DNA of 64,000 nt from Rhodobacteraceae bacterium UBA6213 (GTDB taxonomy: Bacteria > Pseudomonadota > Alphaproteobacteria > Rhodobacterales > Rhodobacteraceae). The stretch spans positions 54,360 through 118,359 of the forward strand of contig DISJ01000019.1 in NCBI GenBank assembly GCA_002421605.1, in the 5' to 3' direction. Shown here piece by piece: positions 54,101 to 61,727 of this stretch. The translations under genes were made by a program, and so were the position numbers. The notes beneath the pieces were generated by a model that saw nothing but the letters and a program-made list of their open reading frames with translations, made no database searches and was not told the origin of the DNA. Position 1 is the stretch's first letter. Every line of letters starts with the position of its first letter.

Positions 54101-54871
54101 GCAGCCAAAGAGGACGAAAAGATCCGCTTCCGCGACATCGCGGCGCAACCGCGCAAGATCATCTCGTCACCCACATGGTCGGGGATCGAAAGCGAAGAGG
54201 TCAGCTACAATGCGGGCTACACGAACGTGCATGAGTTGATCCCGTGGCGCACCCTTTCAGGGCGCCAGCAGCTTTATCAAGACCATGAATGGATGCGCGT
54301 ATTCGGTGAAGGCTTTGTGACGTGGCGCCCGCCGGTTGATCTGAAGACCGTCAACCCGGCAATGGGCAAGGCGGGAACCTCGAAAACCGTGGTTCTGAAC
54401 TTCATCACCCCGCACCAGAAATGGGGCATCCACTCGACCTATTCCGACAACCTTCTGATGCTGACGCTGAACCGCGGTGGCCCGGTGGTCTGGATTTCCG
54501 AAATCGATGCGCAAAAGGCGGGGCTGGTCGATAACGACTGGGTTGAGGTTTTCAACGTCAACGGCGTGCTGACGGCGCGTTGCGTGGTCAGCCAGCGCAT
54601 CAAGCAGGGCAACCTGTTCATGTATCACGCGCAGGAAAAGATCGTGAATACCCCCGGCAGCCAGATCACCGGCAAGCGCGGCGGCATCCACAACTCGGTC
54701 ACGCGCACGGTGCTGAAGCCCACGCATATGATCGGTGGCTACGCGCAGCTGAGCTATGGGTTCAACTATTATGGCACCGTTGGCTCAAACCGCGACGAAT
54801 TCGTGATCGTTCGAAAGATGGACAAGGTGGATTGGCTCGACAATCCGGCCAAGGTGGAGGCCGCAGAATGA
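51137..54871 (+). CDS. narG: Membrane-bound nitrate reductase alpha subunit
   Basis: This cytoplasm-facing catalytic subunit (Mo-bisMGD, one Fe-S cluster) reduces nitrate to nitrite. It is 1244 residues. The FS0 ligand region is HGVNCTGSCSWKIYVKSG. The Mo-coordinating Asp lies in SFYDWYCDLPPASPQTWGEQ, and NLFVWRSNLLGSSGKGHEYF and DFRMSTTCVYSDIVLPTA are further family blocks. No Tat signal is present, as expected for NarG. AAAGGA precedes the ATG. The stop overlaps narH (ATGA). Confidence 0.97.
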   Translation: MSHLLDRLNFFKTVRKDTFAGGHGQTTIENRDWEDVYRNRWRHDKIVRSTHGVNCTGSCSWKIYVKSGIVTWETQQTDYPRTRPDMPNHEPRGCARGASYSWYLYSANRVKTPLVRGHLMRLWREARASMSPVAAWAAIQSDPVKRASYTKTRGRGGFVRASWDEVSEIVAAANAYTTKTYGPDRVFGFSPIPAMSMVSYAAGSRYLSLLGGTCMSFYDWYCDLPPASPQTWGEQTDVPESADWYNAGYIILWGSNVPQTRTPDAHFYTEARYRGTKSAVVSPDYSEAAKFGDVWLNPQAGTDAALAMAFGHVILREFHLDRQVPYFEDYTRKYSDFPLLVKLEDRDGRLVPGRMLRAADFSDAVGEANNPDWKTVGFDAKSGKVVAPNGSIGFRWGQDGQWNLEEKAAGSDVELQTTLILDQDHDDVVGVDFPYFGGEASEHFVADNRGAVLTRDVPVKRLELKDGEALVATVFDLFCANYSLDRGLGGDNVATSFDADVPFTPAWAEKITGVPRDRIIAVAREFASTAEKTNGKSMVILGAGLNHWYHMDMAYRGIINMLVMCGCVGQSGGGWSHYVGQEKLRPQTGWTALAFALDWARPPRQMNATSAWYAHTDQWRYETISAGEIVSPTAPAGNWAERSLIDYNIQAERMGWLPSAPQLKTNPLEVGRAAKAAGKSAADYVAEGLKSGTLQMSCEDPDAPENWPRNLFVWRSNLLGSSGKGHEYFLRHLLGTDHGVLGKDLGEEGRKKPLEAKWHDAAPEGKLDLLVTLDFRMSTTCVYSDIVLPTASWYEKDDLNTSDMHPFIHPLQAAVDPAYESKSDWEIFKTLARKFADIASEVLGVETDIVSLPMQHDSPGELAQPHVADWKKGDCELIPGRTAPNFIAVERDYPNLYKRFTALGPLMEKIGNGGKGIAWDTKTEVHHLRALNGSVTDKGATEGMAKIDTAIDAAEVILMLAPETNGEVAVKAWHALEKITGREHAHLAAAKEDEKIRFRDIAAQPRKIISSPTWSGIESEEVSYNAGYTNVHELIPWRTLSGRQQLYQDHEWMRVFGEGFVTWRPPVDLKTVNPAMGKAGTSKTVVLNFITPHQKWGIHSTYSDNLLMLTLNRGGPVVWISEIDAQKAGLVDNDWVEVFNVNGVLTARCVVSQRIKQGNLFMYHAQEKIVNTPGSQITGKRGGIHNSVTRTVLKPTHMIGGYAQLSYGFNYYGTVGSNRDEFVIVRKMDKVDWLDNPAKVEAAE

Positions 54872-56388
54872 AAGTCCGCGCACAAATCGGTATGGTGCTG
54901 AACCTCGACAAATGCATCGGGTGCCACACCTGTTCGGTAACTTGCAAGAACGTCTGGACCAGCCGTGACGGCGTTGAATACGCTTGGTTCAACAACGTCG
55001 AAACCAAGCCCGGCATCGGCTATCCGAAAGACTGGGAAAACCAGAAACGCTGGAACGGCGGCTGGGAGCGCACGAGCGCCGGCAAGATCCGCCCCAAGCA
55101 GGGCGCGAAATGGCGTATCCTTGCCAATATCTTCGGCAACCCCGACCTGCCCGAGATCGACGACTACTATGAGCCGTTCGATTTTGATTATGACCATCTG
55201 AAATCCGCGCCCGAGATGGAGGCGTTTCCCACCGCGCGCCCGCGCTCCAAAATTTCGGGCGAGCGGATGGAAAAGATCGAATGGGGCCCGAACTGGGAAG
55301 AAATCCTGGGCGGCGAGTTTGCCAAGCGGTCCAAGGACTACAACTTCGAAGGCATCCAGAAAGAGATGTACGGGCAGTATGAACAAACGTTCATGATGTA
55401 TCTGCCGCGCCTGTGCGAACATTGCCTCAACCCGTCTTGTGTGTCGGCCTGCCCGTCAGGTGCGATCTACAAGCGCGAGGAAGACGGCGTTGTGCTGATC
55501 GATCAGGAAAAATGCCGGGGCTGGCGGATGTGCGTTTCGGCCTGCCCTTACAAAAAGGTCTATTACAACTGGTCCACCGGCAAATCAGAAAAGTGCACGC
55601 TGTGCTACCCGCGCCTTGAAAGCGGCTTGCCGACGGTGTGTTCGGAAACCTGTGTCGGGCGTATCCGCTATATCGGCGTGATGCTTTATGACGCTGACAA
55701 GATCGCCCAGGCGGCCTCGGTCGAGAACGACAAAGAGCTTTACGACGCGCAGCTTGACGTGTTCCTCGACCCCAATGACCCCGAGGTGATCGCCGCCGCG
55801 CGCGCCGAGGGCGTGCCCGAAGACTGGATCGAGGGCGCGCGTAATTCGCCGATCTGGAAAATGGCGATGGAGTGGAAGATCGCGTTTCCGCTGCACCCCG
55901 AATACCGCACGCTGCCGATGGTTTGGTACATCCCGCCGCTGTCGCCCATTCAGAACGCCGCCGAAGCGGGGCAAATTGCGGCACAAGACGGTATGCCTGA
56001 TGTGAAAAGCTTGCGCATTCCGGTGCAATACCTTGCCAACCTGCTGACTGCGGGCGACGAGGCGCCGGTGATCTCGGCGCTAGAGCGGATGCTGGCGATG
56101 CGCGCCTATATGCGTTCGAAAACCGTGGACGGGGTCATCAACCTTGGCGTGGCCAAACGTGTTGGCCTTTCCACGCAGCAGATCGACGAGATGTATCAGC
56201 TGATGGCGATTGCCAATTACGAAGATCGCTTTGTTATCCCGACAACGCACCGCGAGGTGGTCGAGGACGCCTACGATCTGCGCTCGGGTTGCGGCTTTAC
56301 CGATGGCAATGGCTGCTCATCAGGCGTGTCGCAGGGCAAGCTTTTTGGCGGCCGCAAGTTCGTCACACCGAAGGATGGATGGCAATGA
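54868..56388 (+). CDS. narH: Nitrate reductase beta subunit (electron transfer)
   Basis: This subunit carries three 4Fe-4S and one 3Fe-4S cluster between NarI and NarG. It is 506 residues. The cysteine groups are CIGCHTCSVTCKNVW, CEHCLNPSCVSACP, CRGWRMCVSACPYKK (tryptophan in place of a cysteine, marking the 3Fe-4S site) and CTLCYPRLESGLPTVCSETC. The start overlaps the narG stop and the stop overlaps narJ. Confidence 0.97.
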   Translation: MKVRAQIGMVLNLDKCIGCHTCSVTCKNVWTSRDGVEYAWFNNVETKPGIGYPKDWENQKRWNGGWERTSAGKIRPKQGAKWRILANIFGNPDLPEIDDYYEPFDFDYDHLKSAPEMEAFPTARPRSKISGERMEKIEWGPNWEEILGGEFAKRSKDYNFEGIQKEMYGQYEQTFMMYLPRLCEHCLNPSCVSACPSGAIYKREEDGVVLIDQEKCRGWRMCVSACPYKKVYYNWSTGKSEKCTLCYPRLESGLPTVCSETCVGRIRYIGVMLYDADKIAQAASVENDKELYDAQLDVFLDPNDPEVIAAARAEGVPEDWIEGARNSPIWKMAMEWKIAFPLHPEYRTLPMVWYIPPLSPIQNAAEAGQIAAQDGMPDVKSLRIPVQYLANLLTAGDEAPVISALERMLAMRAYMRSKTVDGVINLGVAKRVGLSTQQIDEMYQLMAIANYEDRFVIPTTHREVVEDAYDLRSGCGFTDGNGCSSGVSQGKLFGGRKFVTPKDGWQ

Positions 56389-57089
56389 TTGGCACCTTCA
56401 AGGCACTCTCGGCGCTGCTGAGCTATCCTAGCGCCGAGTTGCAGGACGCGATTGGCGAAATCGGGGCAATCCTGAAAGACGAGGCGGTGGTGCCTGCGGC
56501 GCAAGCCAAGGCGTTGCTGCCGCTGTTGCAACAGCTGCAAACCGGCGATCTTTTTGATCTGCAAGAATCCTATGTGCTGCTTTTCGACCGTTCGCGCACC
56601 CTATCGCTCAATCTATTCGAGCATATTCATGGTGATAGCCGCGATCGGGGTGGCGCGATGGTGGACCTGCTTGAAACCTATCGGGCGGGCGGATTTGACC
56701 TTGTCGGGTCCGAATTGCCCGACCATTTGCCGGTCTTGCTGGAATTCATCGCCACGCAGCCGCAAGATACCGCGCTGGGAATCCTTGCCGACGCCGGGCC
56801 GATTCTTGCGGTTCTGGCAGAGCGGCTGGCACGGCGTGAAACGCCTTATGCGGCAGTTCTGGCGGTGCTTGCCAATCTCGGGCAAGGCACTGTGGCAGAC
56901 GAGGTTGCGGCAGAGCTTTTGGCCGAACCCGACGATAACCCCAACGATCTGGCTGCGCTCGATGCCGTTTGGGAAGAAGCGCAGGTGACATTTGCGCCCG
57001 ACCCAAATGCGGGATGCCCGGTTTCGCGCGACATTCTCGCCAAGATGGACGTTCCCTTTTCCCCGGCTCGCGCCGGGACAGCCCAATAG
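56385..57089 (+). CDS. narJ: Nitrate reductase maturation chaperone
   Basis: NarJ is the dedicated chaperone for NarG cofactor insertion and NarGH assembly, of the TorD/NarJ/DmsD superfamily. It is 234 residues. It has the N-terminal MIGTFKALSALLSYPSAELQ, LFEHIHGDSRDRGGAMVDLL and ELPDHLPVLLEFIATQPQDT. The ATG at 56385 overlaps the narH stop (ATGA). Confidence 0.95.
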   Translation: MIGTFKALSALLSYPSAELQDAIGEIGAILKDEAVVPAAQAKALLPLLQQLQTGDLFDLQESYVLLFDRSRTLSLNLFEHIHGDSRDRGGAMVDLLETYRAGGFDLVGSELPDHLPVLLEFIATQPQDTALGILADAGPILAVLAERLARRETPYAAVLAVLANLGQGTVADEVAAELLAEPDDNPNDLAALDAVWEEAQVTFAPDPNAGCPVSRDILAKMDVPFSPARAGTAQ

Positions 57090-57101
57090 AGGAGGCCCGC
57101 C

Positions 57102-57800
57102 ATGCACGGCTTTATCTTCGGCATCTATCCCTACATCGCGTTGAGCGTGCTTTTGATCGGATCGGTCGCGCGCTATGAACGCGATCCCTTCACGTGGAAA
57201 TCATCGTCCTCGCAATTATTGCGACGCAAGCAGCTGATCCTTGGCTCGGTGCTGTTTCACGTTGGCGTGCTGACCATTTTTGTGGGCCACCTTGTCGGCC
57301 TGTTGACGCCACTGGCGCTGCTGGAAGCCATGCATATCGGCCATGAGCTCAAGCAGATCACGGCCGTTGTGGTGGGCGGTGTGGCGGGGGTGATGGCGCT
57401 GGTCGGGGGCATCATGCTGATCTGGCGGCGGCTCGCGGACCCGCGCATTCGCGCAAGTTCCTCCACTATGGATATCATCATCCTGTCGCTCTTGCTGTTG
57501 CAGCTTTGCCTTGGGCTGTTGACCATCACCGTATCGCTGCAAAACCTTGATGGCGGCGAAATGGTCAAGTTCATGCTTTGGGCGCAGGCGATCTTTATGT
57601 TTGATGCCAACGCGGCCAGCTACGTCGAAGATGCGCCGCTGCTGTTTGAGCTGCACATCGTCACCGGCCTGACGATCTTCCTGCTGTTCCCGTTCAGCCG
57701 CCTTGTGCACATGCTTTCGGTTCCGCTGCGCTATCTGTGGCGGCCCGGTTTTCAGATCGTGCGCAGCCGCAAAGGCGCCAAGAACCACCCGGCGGAGTGA
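57102..57800 (+). CDS. narI: Nitrate reductase gamma subunit (cytochrome b)
   Basis: This diheme membrane subunit oxidises quinol and feeds NarH. It is 232 residues with five helices. It starts at FIFGIYPYIALSVLLIGSVA, has LFHVGVLTIFVGHLVGLLTP and HELKQITAVVVGGVAGVM with haem-ligand histidines, and FELHIVTGLTIFLLFPFSRL with the C-terminal pair. AGGAGG precedes the ATG. It is followed within six bases by a parvulin gene. Confidence 0.96.
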   Translation: MHGFIFGIYPYIALSVLLIGSVARYERDPFTWKSSSSQLLRRKQLILGSVLFHVGVLTIFVGHLVGLLTPLALLEAMHIGHELKQITAVVVGGVAGVMALVGGIMLIWRRLADPRIRASSSTMDIIILSLLLLQLCLGLLTITVSLQNLDGGEMVKFMLWAQAIFMFDANAASYVEDAPLLFELHIVTGLTIFLLFPFSRLVHMLSVPLRYLWRPGFQIVRSRKGAKNHPAE

Positions 57801-57805
57801 CCCAG

Positions 57806-58600
57806 ATGCAGCCCCTTCTTTCAACCGTCACCGTCAATGGCGAGGTGATCTCGCCTGAGGCAATCGCCGCAGAGGCGCAAAATCACCCCGCGCCCAAGGC
57901 CAAACCTGGAATCGCGTGGATGGCCGCGGCGCGCGCGCTGGCCGTGCGCGCGCTACTGTTGCAAGAGGCGCATCGGCGCGGATTGACCCCTGCCCCTCAG
58001 CAGGTTGGCGAGGGGCGGATAGAGACCGAGGACGAGGCGCTGATCCGGCAATTGCTGGACCTAGCGCTCGACCCGGCTGCCCCCACCGAGGCAGAGCTTC
58101 GTGCCGCCTTTGCCGCCGACCCCGAGCGTTGGCGCGCACCGACGCTGTATGAGGCCGCGCATATCTTGCTGCCGGTGCTGCCGGGTGATGGTGAAAGCCT
58201 TGCCACAGCCCGCGCGCAGGCCGAGGCACTTTTGGCCGAAATCCGCCGCAGCCCGCGTGCGTTCGAGGATATCGCGCGCCGCTACAGCGCCTGTTCCTCG
58301 CGCGAGGCGGGCGGGCGGCTGGGGCAACTTGTTTCGGGTGACACGGTGCCCGAGTTCGAGGCGGCGATGGATGCGATGGAGGAAGGTGCGCTTTGCACCG
58401 CCCCGGTGCAGACTCGCTACGGGTTGCACATCATCCGGCTTGATGCGCGCGCGAGCGGTGCGGTGCTGCCTTTCGAGGTGGTGGCCCCGCGCATATCCGA
58501 CCTGCTCGAAAAGGCAGCATGGGCGCGCGCTGCGCGTGACTATGTTGCAAACCTTGCCCGAGACGCGCAGGTTACAGGCGTCACCCTGCGGGCGGCATGA
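57806..58600 (+). CDS. Parvulin-type peptidyl-prolyl isomerase (NifM-like) in the nar operon
   Basis: This 264-residue protein has an N-terminal helical region and a parvulin domain at about 115-215 (AAHILLPVLPGDGESLATAR, then FEDIARRYSACSSREAGGRL and TRYGLHIIRLDARA). It lacks a signal peptide, so it would act in the cytoplasm. Similar proteins occur at the end of nar operons and resemble NifM, an Fe-S enzyme folding factor. A role in NarGH assembly is inferred from position only. CGGAG precedes the ATG at 57806. Confidence 0.85.
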   Translation: MQPLLSTVTVNGEVISPEAIAAEAQNHPAPKAKPGIAWMAAARALAVRALLLQEAHRRGLTPAPQQVGEGRIETEDEALIRQLLDLALDPAAPTEAELRAAFAADPERWRAPTLYEAAHILLPVLPGDGESLATARAQAEALLAEIRRSPRAFEDIARRYSACSSREAGGRLGQLVSGDTVPEFEAAMDAMEEGALCTAPVQTRYGLHIIRLDARASGAVLPFEVVAPRISDLLEKAAWARAARDYVANLARDAQVTGVTLRAA

Positions 58601-58645
58601 CCTATTCTGGCTCTGCCGACCGGAAGCAATGAAAGGACCTACGCC

Positions 58646-59161
58646 ATGGATATCGCTGCGGTTTCATCAACTGAACGTGGTCAGACCGACAAGGTGCTGG
58701 CCGATGTTGCGCAAGCGCTACTTGGCAAAGGGCTGCGACTCGCGGGCATTGTGCAAACCAATATCGAACGGGCGGGGCATCGCCATTGCGATATGGAGGT
58801 GATGGTGCTGCCAGCAGGCCCGGTTATGCGTATCAACCAGCAGCTTGGCGAAGGGGCGAAGGGGTGCCGACTTGACACCGGTGCGCTCGAAACCGCCGTG
58901 GCCGAGGTAGAGGCGATGTTTTCGCAAGAGATCGACCTTCTTCTCATAAACAAGTTTGGCAAGCACGAGGCCGAAGGACGCGGCTTTCGCAACCTGATTG
59001 CCGAGGCGCTTTCGCGCGATATTCCGGTGGTGGTCGGGGTCAATACGCTCAACGAAGATGCCTTTACCGCGTTTGTTGACGACAGCGCAGAACGTCTTGC
59101 CCCCGATAGCGCCGAGATTCAGCGCTGGTGCCTGGCGCGCCTGTCATGCGACGCGGCATGA
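58646..59161 (+). CDS. DUF2478-family protein
   Basis: This 171-residue protein has the DUF2478 pattern: LLGKGLRLAGIVQTNIERAG, GEGAKGCRLDTGALETAV and LLLINKFGKHEAEGRGFRNL. The family is often found near molybdenum transport or Mo-enzyme genes and resembles a P-loop-less NTPase fold, but its function is not established. AAAGGA precedes the ATG. It sits 45 bases after the parvulin and 98 before the next gene, so co-transcription with nar is probable. Confidence 0.85.
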   Translation: MDIAAVSSTERGQTDKVLADVAQALLGKGLRLAGIVQTNIERAGHRHCDMEVMVLPAGPVMRINQQLGEGAKGCRLDTGALETAVAEVEAMFSQEIDLLLINKFGKHEAEGRGFRNLIAEALSRDIPVVVGVNTLNEDAFTAFVDDSAERLAPDSAEIQRWCLARLSCDAA

Positions 59162-59259
59162 TGGCCCGTCGCGCAGCGCGCAGACCCACCGCCCCGAAGT
59201 GGCCGGTGGAGCGGCAGATGATAGAGTTTGCGGGTGGCGCAATCGAACGGAGAGGATGA

Positions 59260-59940
59260 ATGACGGGCGAGTCTGGCGGTGGCAGCTATGCCTCGCCTCC
59301 CTGTTTTCTGCACGAATTGGACCCATCGCAAGGCGGCCTGGCGGGTGAGCCTGACCCGGTGCAAGCGCGCGACGTGGCGCGTTGGCGCAAGGGTGAGCGT
59401 ATGCGCCTGCTTGCCGCACGCGCCGCGTTGCCCGTTGCTGCGCGCGAAGCGGCGGCGGCGGCCATCGGCAGGCATCTTGATGAGGCTCTGGGCGATGTCG
59501 CAGGCAAGGTCATTTCGGGCTACTGGCCGATCAAGGCAGAGCTGGACCTGCGGCCTTGGCTTTTGACGCAGCGCCTGCGAGGGGCGAGCGTGGTTTTGCC
59601 GATCGTCACTGAGAAGGCAGCACCGCTGCACTTTCGCGAGTGGGGGCCCGACGTGCGCATGGAGCGCGGTTTTTGGAACATTCTGGTTCCTGCCGAGGGC
59701 GCGTGGCTGGTGCCTGATATGGTGATTGTGCCCGTGGTCGGGTTTGACGCTGCCTGCTTTCGCCTTGGCTATGGTGGCGGTTACTTTGACCGCACCCTTG
59801 CGGCGCTGGGTGGTGCCTGCACGCCGTACGGCATTGGCCTTGCCGAAAGCCGCGTCCCCACGATTTTCCCGCAACCGCATGACATCGCCATGCGCGCTGT
59901 CATCACCGAAAACGGCATGACAAAACCGGAGAGCAAATAA
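59260..59940 (+). CDS. 5-formyltetrahydrofolate cyclo-ligase-like protein in the nar cluster
   Basis: This 226-residue protein has the cyclo-ligase family KGERMRLLAARAALPVAARE, a central GYWPIKAELDLRPWLLTQ and the ATP/Mg loop FRLGYGGGYFDRTLAALGG. The family converts 5-formyl-THF to 5,10-methenyl-THF. An N-terminal extension of about 40 residues with SYASPPCFLHELDPSQ precedes the usual domain. Its stop and the start of NnrS overlap as TAATG, so it is translationally tied to NnrS. A folate role has no obvious connection to nitrate respiration, so a different substrate is possible. Confidence 0.85.
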   Translation: MTGESGGGSYASPPCFLHELDPSQGGLAGEPDPVQARDVARWRKGERMRLLAARAALPVAAREAAAAAIGRHLDEALGDVAGKVISGYWPIKAELDLRPWLLTQRLRGASVVLPIVTEKAAPLHFREWGPDVRMERGFWNILVPAEGAWLVPDMVIVPVVGFDAACFRLGYGGGYFDRTLAALGGACTPYGIGLAESRVPTIFPQPHDIAMRAVITENGMTKPESK

Positions 59941-61151
59941 TGGCAAGTTCATCGATACAGTTGCGCGCATGGAAGGGCCCTGCCGTGCTTTCGGGCGGGT
60001 TCCGCCCGATGTTTCTGATGGCGGGTATTTGGGCGGGCGTTGCGATGTTCGTCTGGATCTTCATGCTCGCAGGGCTGTTCGAGCTGCCGACCCGGTTTGA
60101 TATGATCGCTTGGCACGCGCATGAGTTTCTGTGGGGGTATCTGAGTGCGGTCATCGCCGGGTTCCTGCTGACCGCGGTGCCCAACTGGACCGGGCGGTTG
60201 CCGATAGTTGGCTGGCCCTTGGCGGGGCTGGCGTCGCTTTGGGTGCTGGGCCGCTTGGTGGTGGCGGTTTCGGCGACGATGCCGCCGCTGCTGGTGGCGA
60301 TCTGCGATATGGCGTTTCAGGGCGCGCTGTTGGTGGCGCTGATGCGCGAAATCGTGGCGGGGAAAAACTGGCGGAACCTCAAGGTTGTGGCGTTGGTGGC
60401 GCTGATGTTTTGCCTCAATGGGCTATTTCACTGGCAAGCCGCGCAGGGGCAAAATGTGGCCGACGGCATTGCCGTGCGCGGCGAATTGGCGGCTGCGATT
60501 ATCATGATCGCGTTGATCGGGGGGCGAGTGATCCCGAGCTTTACGCGCAACTGGCTTGCGCGGCAGGCGCCGGGCCGTTTGCCAACCGCGCCCGCGCGTG
60601 GCGACGACATTGTTTCAGGCATAACGCTGGTATCGTTGGCGAGTTGGGTGATCTGGCCCGACGCTATGGCAAGCGGCGCACTGGCGCTCTTGGCGGGGGT
60701 GGCCAATCTCTGGCGGTTGTCGCGCTGGACCTGGCAGCGCACGCTGGGCGAGCCGCTGCTGTGGGTGCTGCATCTGGGGTTCCTGTTCGTGCCGGTCGGG
60801 TTTTTGCTGGTGGGAGGCGCGGTACTGGCGCCCGATGTGTTTCCGGTATTCGGTTCGCTGCACGCGTGGCTTGCCGGGGCCATCGGCATCACGACACTGG
60901 CGATGATGACGCGCGTTTCCTTGGGTCACAGCGGCAGGCCGCTGCAATCTGACTGGGCGCTGACGGCGATTTATTACCTTGCTGCCACTGCGGCCATCGC
61001 GCGGATTCTGGCCGGGTTCCTGCCCGCATTGAGCTGGATGATAGATCTTGCCGGAACCGCGTGGATTCTGGCCTTTGCGCTTTACGTCATCCGTTTTACG
61101 CCGGTGCTGACCAGCCCGCGCGTGGTTGCGCAAAGGCCGGGCCGCCACTGA
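59940..61151 (+). CDS. nnrS: NnrS-family membrane protein
   Basis: This polytopic haem/copper-type membrane protein, associated with nitrosative-stress and denitrification loci, has 403 residues and about 12 helices. It has the signature SGGFRPMFLMAGIWAGVAMF, the histidine pair in MIAWHAHEFLWGYLSAVIAG and FLLTAVPNWTGRLPI. The start overlaps the preceding stop (TAATG). It is the last gene of the apparent nar run. Confidence 0.93.
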   Translation: MASSSIQLRAWKGPAVLSGGFRPMFLMAGIWAGVAMFVWIFMLAGLFELPTRFDMIAWHAHEFLWGYLSAVIAGFLLTAVPNWTGRLPIVGWPLAGLASLWVLGRLVVAVSATMPPLLVAICDMAFQGALLVALMREIVAGKNWRNLKVVALVALMFCLNGLFHWQAAQGQNVADGIAVRGELAAAIIMIALIGGRVIPSFTRNWLARQAPGRLPTAPARGDDIVSGITLVSLASWVIWPDAMASGALALLAGVANLWRLSRWTWQRTLGEPLLWVLHLGFLFVPVGFLLVGGAVLAPDVFPVFGSLHAWLAGAIGITTLAMMTRVSLGHSGRPLQSDWALTAIYYLAATAAIARILAGFLPALSWMIDLAGTAWILAFALYVIRFTPVLTSPRVVAQRPGRH

Positions 61152-61260
61152 CACGCAGGCGCAGGATTAGGGCACCCTGCCCCACCGCGCAGGATACAAA
61201 CCCGCCCTTGCGCCTGCGCGAGTGCGCCGCGATTCCCTGATCGCAAGGCCAGCGGCGCGA

Positions 61261-61281
61261 GCACGTGGCACGTGGCACGTG
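61261..61281. repeat. Three tandem GCACGTG heptamers
   Basis: The heptamer occurs three times back to back, followed by GCATG. Each copy contains the palindrome CACGTG. It lies 110 bases after NnrS and could be a binding site array or simple repeat. Confidence 0.6.
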
Positions 61282-61364
61282 GCATGCGGCCAAAACACGC
61301 CCAAATCGCTATGGGACCAATCGACGCACACCCTGATGAAACGGCGTTACCGAGTTGTTGTTGA

Positions 61365-61379
61365 TAGCAATAGTTGCTA
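61365..61379. promoter_or_regulatory. 6-3-6 palindrome upstream of second Tor-like gene
   Basis: TAGCAA and TTGCTA flank TAG. The dyad lies in an AT-rich stretch about 350 bases before the start and is a possible regulator site. Confidence 0.35.
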
Positions 61380-61727
61380 AATATCTTTTGCGCCGCCCCC
61401 GGTGTGTCGAAGGTGGCGCAGGGTGGAGCTAAATGCTCATTTGTTCAAACTCAGCGTTACGAGACGGCGGTATTTGTTGCATCGCGCCAACATCCGACGG
61501 CCCTGCGAACGGATCTGGAATCTTTCTGAGTATAAGAAGGACGAGAGTCGGTTTTTCCGGATCTTTCAACTCTGCTGAAGTTACCTCTGAACAAATGCGC
61601 TTGTTGGCACATCGACCGCGAGGTGGTGGCCGCAGTTATCAAAAAACAGCGGGCAGCGACCCAGTCGGTCAACGTGTTTCGCGCGATTCACCCACGATGA
61701 ATCATCGCAATCCGAAAGGAATACCCA

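Larger units (their letters stand above)
61152..61727. other. 576-base non-coding region before the second Tor-like gene
   Basis: No convincing gene is seen on either strand; the short open frames here have no family pattern. It contains an inverted 10-base pair (CGCAGGCGCA 61154-61163 with TGCGCCTGCG 61209-61218), a triple GCACGTG repeat, a 6-3-6 dyad at 61365-61379 and AAGGA before the ATG at 61728. GC content drops after 61,330, as expected for a regulatory region. Confidence 0.6.

Noticed and set aside
61154..61218. 10-base inverted repeat after NnrS as a terminator
   Set aside because: The arms are 45 bases apart and no T-run follows; it may be chance.
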